Shown: positions 14,108 to 24,921 of the stretch, in pieces | Numbering within the stretch: the stretch's first letter is position 1 | Layout of the letters: every line of letters starts with the position of its first letter | Source of the DNA: Cichorium intybus | Lineage: Eukaryota; Streptophyta; Magnoliopsida; Asterales; Asteraceae | NCBI GenBank assembly: GCA_023525715.1 | Contig: CM042017.1 | Span: 81,993,357-82,057,356 of the forward strand | Direction: 5' to 3' | DNA: 64,000 nucleotides | Position numbers and translations under genes: made by a program | Notes under the pieces: generated by a model | Seen by the model: only the letters and a program-made list of their open reading frames with translations | Databases searched by the model: none | What the model was told of the DNA's origin: nothing

Positions 14108-15622
14108 TTTTTCTAATTTTCCGTTGAGATGGACTTGTGTGTTAAAATTAAAAGAGGAATTGCATGAAGTTTATAGATAACAATCTAGATTCCTCTTAAC
14201 CAAATGTAGATTTTCAATTAATGGTACTTTATTGCTTATTTCCATATATAAACTTTACATTTCCCCTTAGTTGGTAAATACAAAATTTATAAAATAGAAA
14301 ATTTTCATAAGAGTTTTCATTAAAATATTGCTATTAATGAAAATATATTATGAAAATTTAATTGATGGAAGTTTTTCATAAGCTATTTCAATGATAGTAA
14401 TTCCTTAAATTTTTCATGAGATATTACATCGATATTAAATGTGTCCTATTTTCTTTCTAAAGAGTATATGAGCAGAGATATGAAATTTCTACGCAACTAA
14501 GATTTGCACCACGCGCGTTGTAGCGCATATATTATATTCTTTTGAAAAAGACAATCTACGAAACGTATAGCAAAGTATGAGGAAAAATTAAATTTTTAAA
14601 AACGAAAAACTCTTCAGATACATAAAAATATGTATAATAAGTAATTCTTCAAAAATGAATTCTTGAAAAGCAAACTTGTAAAATAAGTTGTAAAAAGCTG
14701 AAAATATAATAATATTTAAAAAACAAGTTCTTAAAAGCATATAAAAAACATATAAGAGAAAATGTAAAAAAAATTTTACAGAAAAATAAAATTTAGGCTA
14801 AAATTATAAATACAGAAAAGTTAGAAGGAAAAATAAGATATAACAAAGTTGAAGAGGTAATATGAAATTTTCAAATATCAAAATTATAAAAAAAAGTGCA
14901 GGTTTGTTAAAAAAATATAACTTTGGCTAAAAATTTAAATAAAAGAAGTTATATGATAAAAACGAAATACTAGATAAATTAAGGGCTTAAAATGATTTGT
15001 TTTTCGTGTTATCGATTGGTGTTGAAGTTAGCCTTAATTTTGTCTTAAATCACAATACGCGGATTTCAAGTTCTTTCACATTTCTCATAAGAGGTAATCA
15101 TAACTTTTGTTCTTCATTCAATATTACTTTAATATGTAGATTAAGGCATCAAGTCCATTGATTATGATAATATAATTCTAGAAATAAAATTAGCTTGATA
15201 TTGTTTTAGACTTTAATATTTTGTTATTATACTATACTCTAATATTTTGATATTGTATCATATGACATGCCATCTCTGCAGTTTTTTATTTATGTTTTTT
15301 TAAATTATATTGAAGTCATATCCTCGACAAAGGTCCATATATACTGATGGTATTTATCTTGAAGACAAGAAGCACCTATAACAAAACAAAGCTTTACTGA
15401 CAACATCTATAGCAAAAATATGTTGTCGCCGAGGGCTATACCAACAAGATTTTCACCGGTCTCGACGAGAATGATTTAAATAGAAAATGATGCTCTTTTA
15501 CCTTATTTAACAATTAAAATGTAACATAACTAATCATTACTTTTTCCATAACTTAAAACATACATAAAATGATTTGAACATGTGATTAACGCTTTATTCT
15601 TATTATTCTTATCAGCAACTAA

Positions 15623-15994
15623 TTAGTTTATTCTAGAATTAATGCATACACAATATTCATTAACACAAGAGGGGACCCTGCCAGGTGGACAAGTGAAGCC
15701 TGCACAATTCGAAGTTTGTTTACAAATCTTTGTCACGATGTTGTTGGAGATTGGGCTTGCAATTTGGTTTATGCTATCAACGACATTATTTTTCTCCAAA
15801 CTTTCAGATTGATATGCTGAGGCTGCAATAACACACACAAAAAAAATTATATATTACTATGCATTCTTAATAAGTTTATGAAACATATGATGAATATAAT
15901 ACTCCTCAAAATACATGAGAGAATGGGAGAGAGAATAACCGCTAGTAAGCATCAATATAACGAAAAAGACAATTTTAAAGGAAGCATTCATCAT
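15623..15994 (-). CDS. Secreted six-cysteine peptide gene, unit 7
   Basis: Exon 1 15940-15994, intron 15823-15939, exon 2 15623-15822. Two silent changes (Phe TTT in exon 1, Ala GCA in exon 2); the protein equals that of units 3 to 5 and all cysteines are present. Confidence 0.75.
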
Positions 15995-17515
15995 TTTTTC
16001 TAATTTTCCGTTGAGATGGACTTGTGTGTTAAAATTAAAAGAGGAATTGCATGAAGTTTATAGATAACAATCTAGATTCCTCTTAACCAAATGTAGATTT
16101 TCAATTAATGGTACTTTATTGCTTATTTCCATATATAAACTTTACATTTCCCCTTAGTTGGTAAATACAAAATTTATAAAATAGAAAATTTTCATAAGAG
16201 TTTTCATTAAAATATTGCTATTAATGAAAATATATTATGAAAATTTAATTGATGGAAGTTTTTCATAAGCTATTTCAATGATAGTAATTCCTTAAATTTT
16301 TCATGAGATATTACATCGATATTAAATGTGTCCTATTTTCTTTCTTAAGAGTATATGAGCAGAGATATGAAATTTCTTCGCAACTAAGATTTGCACCACG
16401 CGCGTTGTAGCGCATATATTATATTCTTTTGAAAAAGACAATCTACGAAACGTATAGCAAAGTATGAGGAAAAATTAAATTTTTAAAAACGAAAAACTCT
16501 TCAGATACATAAAAATATGTATAATAAGTAATTCTTCAAAAATGAATTCTTGAAAAGCAAACTTGTAAAATAAGTTGTAAAACGCTGAAAATATAATAAT
16601 ATTTAAAAAACAAGTTCTTAAAAGCATATAAAAAACATATAAGACTTCAGAGAAAATGTAAAAAAAATTTACAGAAAAATAAAATTTAGGCTAAAATTAT
16701 AAATACAGAAAAGTTAGAAGGAAAAATAAGATATAACAAAGTTGAAGAGGTAATATGAAATTTTCAAATATCAAAATTATAAAAAAAAGTGTAGGTTTGT
16801 TCAAAAAATATAACTTTGGCTAAAAATTTAAATAAAAGAAGTTATATGATAAAAACGAAATACTAGATAAATTAAGGGCTTAAAATGATTTGTTTTTCGT
16901 GTTATCGATTGGTGTTGAAGTTAGCCTTAATTTTGTCTTAAATCACAATACGCGGATTTCAAGTTCTTTCACATTTCTCATAAGAGGTAATCATAACTTT
17001 TGTTCTTCATTCAATATTACTTTAATATGTAGATTAAGGCATCAAGTCCATTGATTATGATAATATAATTCTAGAAATAAAATTAGCTTGATATTGTTTA
17101 AGACTTTAATATTTTGTTATTATACTATACTCTAATATTTTGATATTGTATCATATGACATACCATCTCTGCAGTTTTTTATTTATGTTTTTTTAAATTA
17201 TATTGAAGTCATATCCTCGACAAAGGTCCATATATACTGATGGTATTTATCTTGAAGACAAGAAGCACCTATAACAAAACAAAGCTTTACTGACAACATC
17301 TATAGCAAAAATATGTTGTCGCCGAGGGCTATACCAACAACATTTTCACCGGTCTCGACGAGAATGATTTAAATAGAAAATGATGCTCTTTTACCTTATT
17401 TAACAATTAAAATGTAACATAACTAATCATTACTTTTTCCATAACTTAAAACATACATAAAATGATTTGAACATGTGATTAACGCTTTATTCTTATTATT
17501 CTTATCAACAACTAA

Positions 17516-17888
17516 TTAGTTTATTCTAGAATTAATGCATACACAATATTCATTAACACAAGAGGGGACCCTGCCAGGTGGACAAGTGAAGCCCGCACAA
17601 TTCGAAGTTTGTTTACAAATCTTTGTCACGATGTTGTTGGAGATTGGGCTTGCAATTTGGTTTATGCTATCAACGATATTATTTTTCTCCAAACTTTCAG
17701 ATTGATATGCTGAGAGCTGCAATAACACACACAAAAAAAATTATATATTACTATGCATTCTTAATAAGTTTATGAAACATATGATGAATATAATACTCCT
17801 CAAAATACATGAGAGAATGGGAGAGAGAATAACCGCTAGTAAGCATCAATATAACGAAAAAGACAATTTTGAAGGAAGCATTCATCAT
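17516..17888 (-). CDS. Cysteine-rich peptide gene, unit 8, altered splice acceptor
   Basis: Exon 1 17834-17888. A one-base insertion right after the usual acceptor (GCAG|CTCTCAGC instead of GCAG|CCTCAGC) would shift the frame and stop translation within a few codons if exon 2 began at 17716. A second CAG 7 bases downstream, with exon 2 at 17516-17709, would restore the frame and yield a protein two residues shorter that still has a plausible signal-peptidase site. It has Ile at residue 32 like unit 2. Either a pseudogene or a gene using the shifted acceptor. Confidence 0.55.
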
Positions 17889-19409
17889 TTTTTCTAATTT
17901 TCCGTTGAGATGGACTTGTGTGTTAAAATTAAAAGAGGAATTGCATGAAGTTTATAGATAACAATCTAGATTCCTCTTAACCAAATGTAGATTTTCAATT
18001 AATGGTACTTTATTGCTTATTTCCATATATAAACTTTACATTTCCCCTTAGTTGGTAAATACAAAATTTATAAAATAGAAAATTTTCATAAGAGTTTTCA
18101 TTAAAATATTGCTATTAATGAAAATATATTATGAAAATTTAATTGATGGAAGTTTTTCATAAGCTATTTCAATGATAGTAATTCCTTAAATTTTTCATGA
18201 GATATTACATCGATATTAAATGTGTCCTATTTTCTTTCTTAAGAGTATATGAGCAGAGATATGAAATTTCTACGCAACTAAGATTTGCACCACGCGCGTT
18301 GTAGCGCATATATTATATTCTTTTGAAAAAGACAATCTACGAAACGTATAGCAAAGTATGAGGAAAAATTAAATTTTTAAAAACGAAAAACTCTTCAGAT
18401 ACATAAAAATATGTATAATAAGTAATTCTTCAGAAATGAATTCTTGAAAAGCAAACTTGTAAAATAAGTTGTAAAACGCTGAAAATATAATAATATTTAA
18501 AAAACAAGTTCTTAAAAGCATATAAAAAACATATAAGACTTCAGAGAAAATGTAAAAAAAAATTACACAAAAATAAAATTTAGGCTAAAATTATAAATAC
18601 AGAAAAGTTAGAAGGAAAAATAAGATATAACAAAGTTGAAGAGGTAATATGAAATTTTCAAATATCAAAATTATAAAAAAAAGTGTAGGTTTGTTCAAAA
18701 AATATAACTTTGGCTAAAAATTTAAATAAAAGAAGTTATATGATAAAAACGAAATACTAGATAAATTAAGGGCTTAAAATGATTTGTTTTTCGTGTTATC
18801 GATTGGTGTTGAAGTTAGCCTTAATTTTGTCTTAAATCACAATATGCGGATTTCAAGTTCTTTCACATTTCTCATAAGAGGTAATCATAACTTTTGTTCT
18901 TCATTCAATATTACTTTAATATGTAGATTAAGGCATCAAGTCCATTGATTATGATAATATAATTCTAGAAATAAAATTGGCTTGATATTGTTTTAGACTT
19001 TAATATTTTGTTATTATACTATACTCTAATATTTTGATATTGTATCATATGACATGCCATCTCTGCAGTTTTTTATTTATGTTTTTTTAAATTATATTGA
19101 AGTCATATCCTCGACAAAGGTCCATATATACTGATGGTATTTATCTTGAAGACAAGAAGCACCTATAACAAAACAAAGCTTTACTGACAACATCTATAGC
19201 AAAAATATGTTGTCGCCGAGGGCTATACCAACAACATTTTCACCGGTCTCGACGAGAATGATTTAAATAGAAAATGATGCTCTTTTACCTTATTTAACAA
19301 TTAAAATGTAACATAACTAATCATTACTTTTTCCATAACTTAAAACATACATAAAATGATTTGAACATGTGATTAACGCTTTATTCTTATTATTCTTATC
19401 AACAACTAA

Positions 19410-19782
19410 TTAGTTTATTCTAGAATTAATGCATACACAATATTCATTAACACAAGAGGGGACCCTGCCAGGTGGACAAGTGAAGCCCGCACAATTCGAA
19501 GTTTGTTTACAAATCTTTGTCACGATGTTGTTGGAGATTGGGCTTGCAATTTGGTTTATGCTATCAACGATATTATTTTTCTCCAAACTTTCAGATTGAT
19601 ATGCTGAGAGCTGCAATAACACACACAAAAAAAATTATATATTACTATGCATTCTTAATAAGTTTATGAAACATATGATGAATATAATACTCCTCAAAAT
19701 ACATGAGAGAATGGGAGAGAGAATAACCGCTAGTAAGCATCAATATAACGAAAAAGACAATTTTGAAGGAAGCATTCATCAT
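19410..19782 (-). CDS. Cysteine-rich peptide gene, unit 9, altered splice acceptor
   Basis: Exon 1 19728-19782; exon 2 19410-19610 by the usual acceptor, or 19410-19603 by the downstream CAG. It carries the same one-base insertion and the same Ile32 as unit 8, so the two descend from one mutated unit. Confidence 0.55.
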
Positions 19783-21303
19783 TTTTTCTAATTTTCCGTT
19801 GAGATGGACTTGTGTGTTAAAATTAAAAGAGGAATTGCATGAAGTTTATAGATAACAATCTAGATTCCTCTTAACCAAATGTAGATTTTCAATTAATGGT
19901 ACTTTATTGCTTATTTCCATATATAAACTTTACATTTCCCCTTAGTTGGTAAATACAAAATTTATAAAATAGAAAATTTTCATAAGAGTTTTCATTAAAA
20001 TATTGCTATTAATGAAAATATATTATGAAAATTTAACTGATGGAAGTTTTTCATAAGCTATTTCAATGATAGTAATTCCTTAAATTTTTCATGAGATATT
20101 ACATCGATATTAAATGTGTCCTATTTTCTTTCTTAAGAGTATATGAGCAGAGATATGAAATTTCTACGCAACTAAGATTTGCACCACGCGCGTTGTAACG
20201 CATATATTATATTCTTTTGAAAAAGACAATCTACGAAACGTATAGCAAAGTATGAGGAAAAATTAAATTTTTAAAAACGAAAAACTCTTCATATACATAA
20301 AAATATGTATAATAAGTAATTCTTCAGAAATGAATTCTTGAAAAGCAAACTTGTAAAATAAGTTGTAAAAAGCTGAAAATATAATAATATTTAAAAAACA
20401 AGTTCTTAAAAGCATATAAAAAACATATAAGACTTCAGAGAAAATGTAAAAAAAAATTACAGAAAAATAAAATTTAGGCTAAAATTATAAATACAGAAAA
20501 GTTAGAAGGAAAAATAAGATATAACAAAGTTGAAGAGGTAATATGAAATTTTCAAATATCAAAATTATAAAAAAAAGTGTAGGTTTGTTCAAAAAATATA
20601 ACTTTGGCTAAAAATTTAAATAAAAGAAGTTATATGATAAAAACGAAATACTAGATAAATTAAGGGCTTAAAATGATTTGTTTTTCGTGTTATCGATTGG
20701 TGTTGAAGTTAGCCTTAATTTTGTCTTAAATCACAATATGCGGATTTCAAGTTCTTTCACATTTCTCATAAGAGGTAATCATAACTTTTGTTCTTCATTC
20801 AATATTACTTTAATATGTAGATTAAGGCATCAAGTCCATTGATTATGATAATATAATTCTAGAAATAAAATTGGCTTGATATTGTTTTAGACTTTAATAT
20901 TTTGTTATTATACTATACTCTAATATTTTGATATTGTATCATATGACATGCCATCTCTGCAGTTTTTTATTTATGTTTTTTTAAATTATATTGAAGTCAT
21001 ATCCTCGACAAAGGTCCATATATACTGATGGTATTTATCTTGAAGACAAGAAGCACCTATAACAAAACAAAGCTTTACTGACAACATCTATAGCAAAAAT
21101 ATGTTGTCGCCGAGGGCTATACCAACAACATTTTCACCGGTCTCGACGAGAATGATTTAAATAGAAAATGATGCTCTTTTACCTTATTTAACAATTAAAA
21201 TGTAACATAACTAATCATTACTTTTTCCATAACTTAAAACATACATAAAATGATTTGAACATGTGATTAACGCTTTATTCTTATTATTCTTATCAGCAAC
21301 TAA

Positions 21304-21676
21304 TTAGTTTATTCTAGAATTAATGCATACACAATATTCATTAACACAAGAGGGGACCCTGCCAGGTGGACAAGTGAAGCCCGCACAATTCGAAGTTTGT
21401 TTACAAATCTTTGTCACGATGTTGTTGGAGATTGGGCTTGCAATTTGGTTTATGCTATCAATGACATTATTTTTCTCCAAACTTTCAGATTGGTATGCTG
21501 AGGCTGCAATAACACACACAAAAAAAAATTATATATTACTATGCATTCTTAATAAGTTTATGAAACATATGATGAATATAATACTCCTCAAAATACATGA
21601 GAGAATGGGAGAGAGAATAACCGCTAGTAAGCATCAATATAACGAAAAAGACAATTTTGAAGGAAGCATTCATCAT
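21304..21676 (-). CDS. Secreted six-cysteine peptide gene, unit 10
   Basis: Exon 1 21622-21676, intron 21504-21621, exon 2 21304-21503. The normal acceptor is present. It differs by Ile for Val at residue 33 and a silent Tyr codon (TAC). The 120-residue open frame on the opposite strand here exists only because that TAC removes a stop; it is a shadow. Confidence 0.75.
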
Positions 21677-23196
21677 TTTTTCTAATTTTCCGTTGAGATG
21701 GACTTGTGTGTTAAAATTAAAAGAGGAATTGCATGAAGTTTATAGATAACAATCTAGATTCCTCTTAACCAAATGTAGATTTTCAATTAATGGTACTTTA
21801 TTGCTTATTTCCATATATAAACTTTACATTTCCCCTTAGTTGGTAAATACAAAATTTATAAAATAGAAAATTTTCATAAGAGTTTTCATTAAAATATTGC
21901 TATTAATGAAAATATATTATGAAAATTTAACTGATGGAAGTTTTTCATAAGCTATTTCAATGATAGTAATTCCTTCAATTTTTCATGAGATATTACATCG
22001 ATATTAAATGTGTCCTATTTTCTTTCTTAAGAGTATATGAGCAGAGATATGAAATTTCTATGCAACTAAGATTTGCACCACGCGCGTTGTAACGCATATA
22101 TTATATTCTTTTGAAAAAGACAATCTACGAAACGTATAGAAAAGTATGAGGAAAAATTAAATTTTTAAAAACGAAAAACTCTTCATATACATAAAAATAT
22201 GTATAATAAGTAATTCTTCAGAAATGAATTCTTGAAAAGCAAACTTGTAAAATAAGTTGTAAAAAGCTGAAAATATAATAATATTTAAAAAACAAGTTCT
22301 TAAAAGCATATAAAAAACATATAAGACTTTAGAGAAAATGTAAAAAAAATTTACAGAAAAATAAAATTTAGGCTAAAATTATAAATACAGAAAAGTTAGA
22401 AGGAAAAATAAGATATAACAAAGTTGAAGAGGTAATATGAAATTTTCAAATATCAAAATTATAAAAAAAGTGTAGGTTTGTTAAAAAAATATAACTTCGG
22501 CTAAAAATTTAAATAAAAGAAGTTATATGATAAAAATGAAATACTAGATAAATTAAGGGCTTAAAATGATTTTTTTTTCGTGTTATCGATTGGTGTTGAA
22601 GTTAGCCTTAATTTTGTCTTAAATCACAATACGCGGATTTCAAGTTCTTTCACATTTCTCATAAGAGGTAATCATAACTTTTGTTCTTCATTCAATATTA
22701 CTTTAATATGTAGATTAAGGCATCAAGTCCATTGATTATGATAATATAATTCTAGAAATAAAATTAGCTTGATATTGTTTTAGACTTTAATATTTTGTTA
22801 TTATACTATACTCTAATATTTTGATATTGTATCATATGACATGCCATCTCTGCAGTTTTTTATTTTTGTTTTTTTAAATTATATTGAAGTCATATCCTCG
22901 ACAAAGGTCCATATATATTGATGATATTTATCTTGAAGACAAGAAGCACCTATAACAAAACAAAGCTTTACTGACAACATCTATAGCAAAAATATGTTGT
23001 CGCCGAGGGCTATACCAACAACATTTTCACCGGTCTCGACGAGAATGATTTAAATAGAAAATGATGCTCTTTTACCTTATTTAACAATTAAAATGTAACA
23101 TAACTAATCATTACTTTTTCCATAACTTAAAACATACATAAAATGATTTGAACATGTGATTAACGCTTTATTCTTATTATTCTTATCAGCAACTAA

Positions 23197-23569
23197 TTAG
23201 TTTATTCTAGAATTAATGCATACACAATATTCATTAACACAAGAGGGGACCCTGCCAGGTGGACAAGTGAAGCCCACACAATTCGAAGTTTGTTTACAAA
23301 TCTTTGTCACGATGTTGTTGGAGATTGGGCTTGCAATTTGGTTTATGCTATCAACGACATTATTTTTCTCCAAACTTTCAGATTGATATGCTGAGGCTGC
23401 AATAACACACACAAAAAAAAATTATATATTACTATGCATTCTTAATAAGTTTATGAAACATATGATGAATATAATACTCCTCAAAATACATGAGAGAATG
23501 GGAGAGAGAATAACCGCTAGTAAGCATCAATATAATGAAAAAGACAATTTTGAAGGAAGCATTCATCAT
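23197..23569 (-). CDS. Secreted six-cysteine peptide gene, unit 11
   Basis: Exon 1 23515-23569, intron 23397-23514, exon 2 23197-23396. Ala59 between the second and third cysteines is Val, and a signal-peptide Val is Ile; all six cysteines are kept. This is the last gene before the array is cut by a Copia LTR. Its own upstream region diverges from the array consensus beyond about 23720, so its distal promoter differs from that of the other copies. Confidence 0.73.
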
Positions 23570-24435
23570 TTTTTCTAATTTTCCGTTGAGATGGACTTGT
23601 GTGTTAAAATTAAAAGAGGAATTGCATGAAGTTTATAGATAAGAATCTAGATTCCTCTTAACCAAATGTAGATTTTCAATTAATGGTACTTTATTGCTTA
23701 TTTCCATATATAAACTTTACATTTACCCTTAGTTAGTAAATCCAAAATTTATAAAATAGAAAATTTTCATAAGATTTTTCATTAAAATATTGCTATTAAT
23801 GAAAGTATCTTATGAAAAATTAACTGATGGAAGGTTTTCATAAGATATTTCAATGATAGTAATTCCTTAAATTTTTCATGAGATATTTCATCGATATTTA
23901 ATGTGTCCTATTTTCTTTCTTGAGAGTACATGAACAGAGATATGAAATTTCTATGCAACTAAGATTTGCACCACACGTGTTGTAGCGAATACATTATATT
24001 CGTTTGAAATATACAATCTACAAAACGTATAGCAAAGTATGATGAAAAATTAAAATTTTAAAAACGATAAACTCTTCAGATACTTATATATATAAATATG
24101 TATAATAAGTAATTTCTTAGAAATGAATTATTGAAAAGCAAACTTATAAAATAAGATGTAAAAAGCTGAAAATGTAATAATATTTAAAAAACAAGTTTAC
24201 AAAACCATATAAGAAAAAACATATAAAACTTTAGAGAAAATGTAAAAAAATATTTTTATAGAAAAAAAAAATTAGCTAAAATTATAAAAAGAGAAAATTT
24301 AGAAGGTAAAAATAAGGTATAACAAAGTTGAGGAGGTAATATGAAAATTTCAAATATAAAAAATGTAAAAAAAAAAGTTTAGGTTTGTTAAAAAATATAA
24401 CTTTGGTTAAAAATTTAAATAAAAGAAGTTATATG

Positions 24436-24889
24436 TGTTAGATATGAAATTCAATCAATGACTAAGTATTAACAAGTAATCCGAAGTTTTGATTCAACAA
24501 CACATTCAAAGATAATGAAGAACATTGAAGAACACAATAATTGGGTAGAACAAGTGCCGAATGCTTTAGTATTACATTTAGGGTTTTACAATTGGGGTAA
24601 ATAATACGCATTCGACACAGTTGGTATCACTAATATTTGTACATGATCAGTGATACCAATAGTACAAAAAGATATACAGAATATTCTAAATGTGTACTAT
24701 CCAATAAGAATGCAGCAACGTGCAACACGTAGTCTGCAAAAGGCATGTGCAGTGGATAAGGTTTGTTATTGGAGAACCTTCGGATCCTCCATAGTAAATC
24801 CTTCGGACCTTCAGGTGAGAGACTTAGCCTTCGCAATAGATCAGATCTTCGGATGGAGAAAACACTTCAGCACAAAATAATCTTCAACA
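24436..24889 (-). repeat. 3' LTR of SIRE-type element A
   Basis: On the minus strand the 454 bp block starts TGTTGAAGATTATT directly after the polypurine tract and ends CATATCTAACA, giving TG...CA ends. It joins the peptide array at 24435/24436, where the unit reads TTATATGATAAAAAC in intact copies. The expected 5 bp target is ATATG; the other side is lost. Confidence 0.82.
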
Positions 24890-24906
24890 GCCTCCCCCTT
24901 TTTGTG
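24890..24906 (-). promoter_or_regulatory. Polypurine tract of SIRE-type element A
   Basis: Minus-strand AAAAAGGGGGAGGC lies immediately before the LTR start; plus-strand priming site. Confidence 0.75.
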
Positions 24907-24921
24907 AAGTGCATCCGAAGC

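Larger units (their letters stand above)
3982..24435. repeat. Tandem array of eleven ~1.89 kb units carrying peptide genes
   Basis: Anchored on the motif ATATCCTCGACAAAGG, units start at 3982, 5848, 7743, 9639, 11536, 13431, 15318, 17211, 19105, 20999 and 22892. Spacings from the second unit on are 1895, 1896, 1897, 1895, 1887, 1893, 1894, 1894 and 1893 bp; the first unit is 1866 bp. All units point the same way and are close to identical, differing by scattered substitutions and A-run lengths. The first unit and the second half of the last (from about 23720) are clearly more diverged. The left end is cut by the Ty3 LTR and the right end, 1,544 bp into unit 11, by the Copia LTR at 24436. Confidence 0.98.

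Noticed and set aside
21323..21685. 120-residue plus-strand ORF in unit 10
   Set aside because: Antisense to the peptide gene; open only in this unit because a silent TAC replaces TAT on the other strand. The other ten units close it.
3982..24435. CRISPR-like or simple satellite reading of the array
   Set aside because: Unit length (1.9 kb), no short repeat-spacer structure, plant context, and an intact spliced gene per unit.
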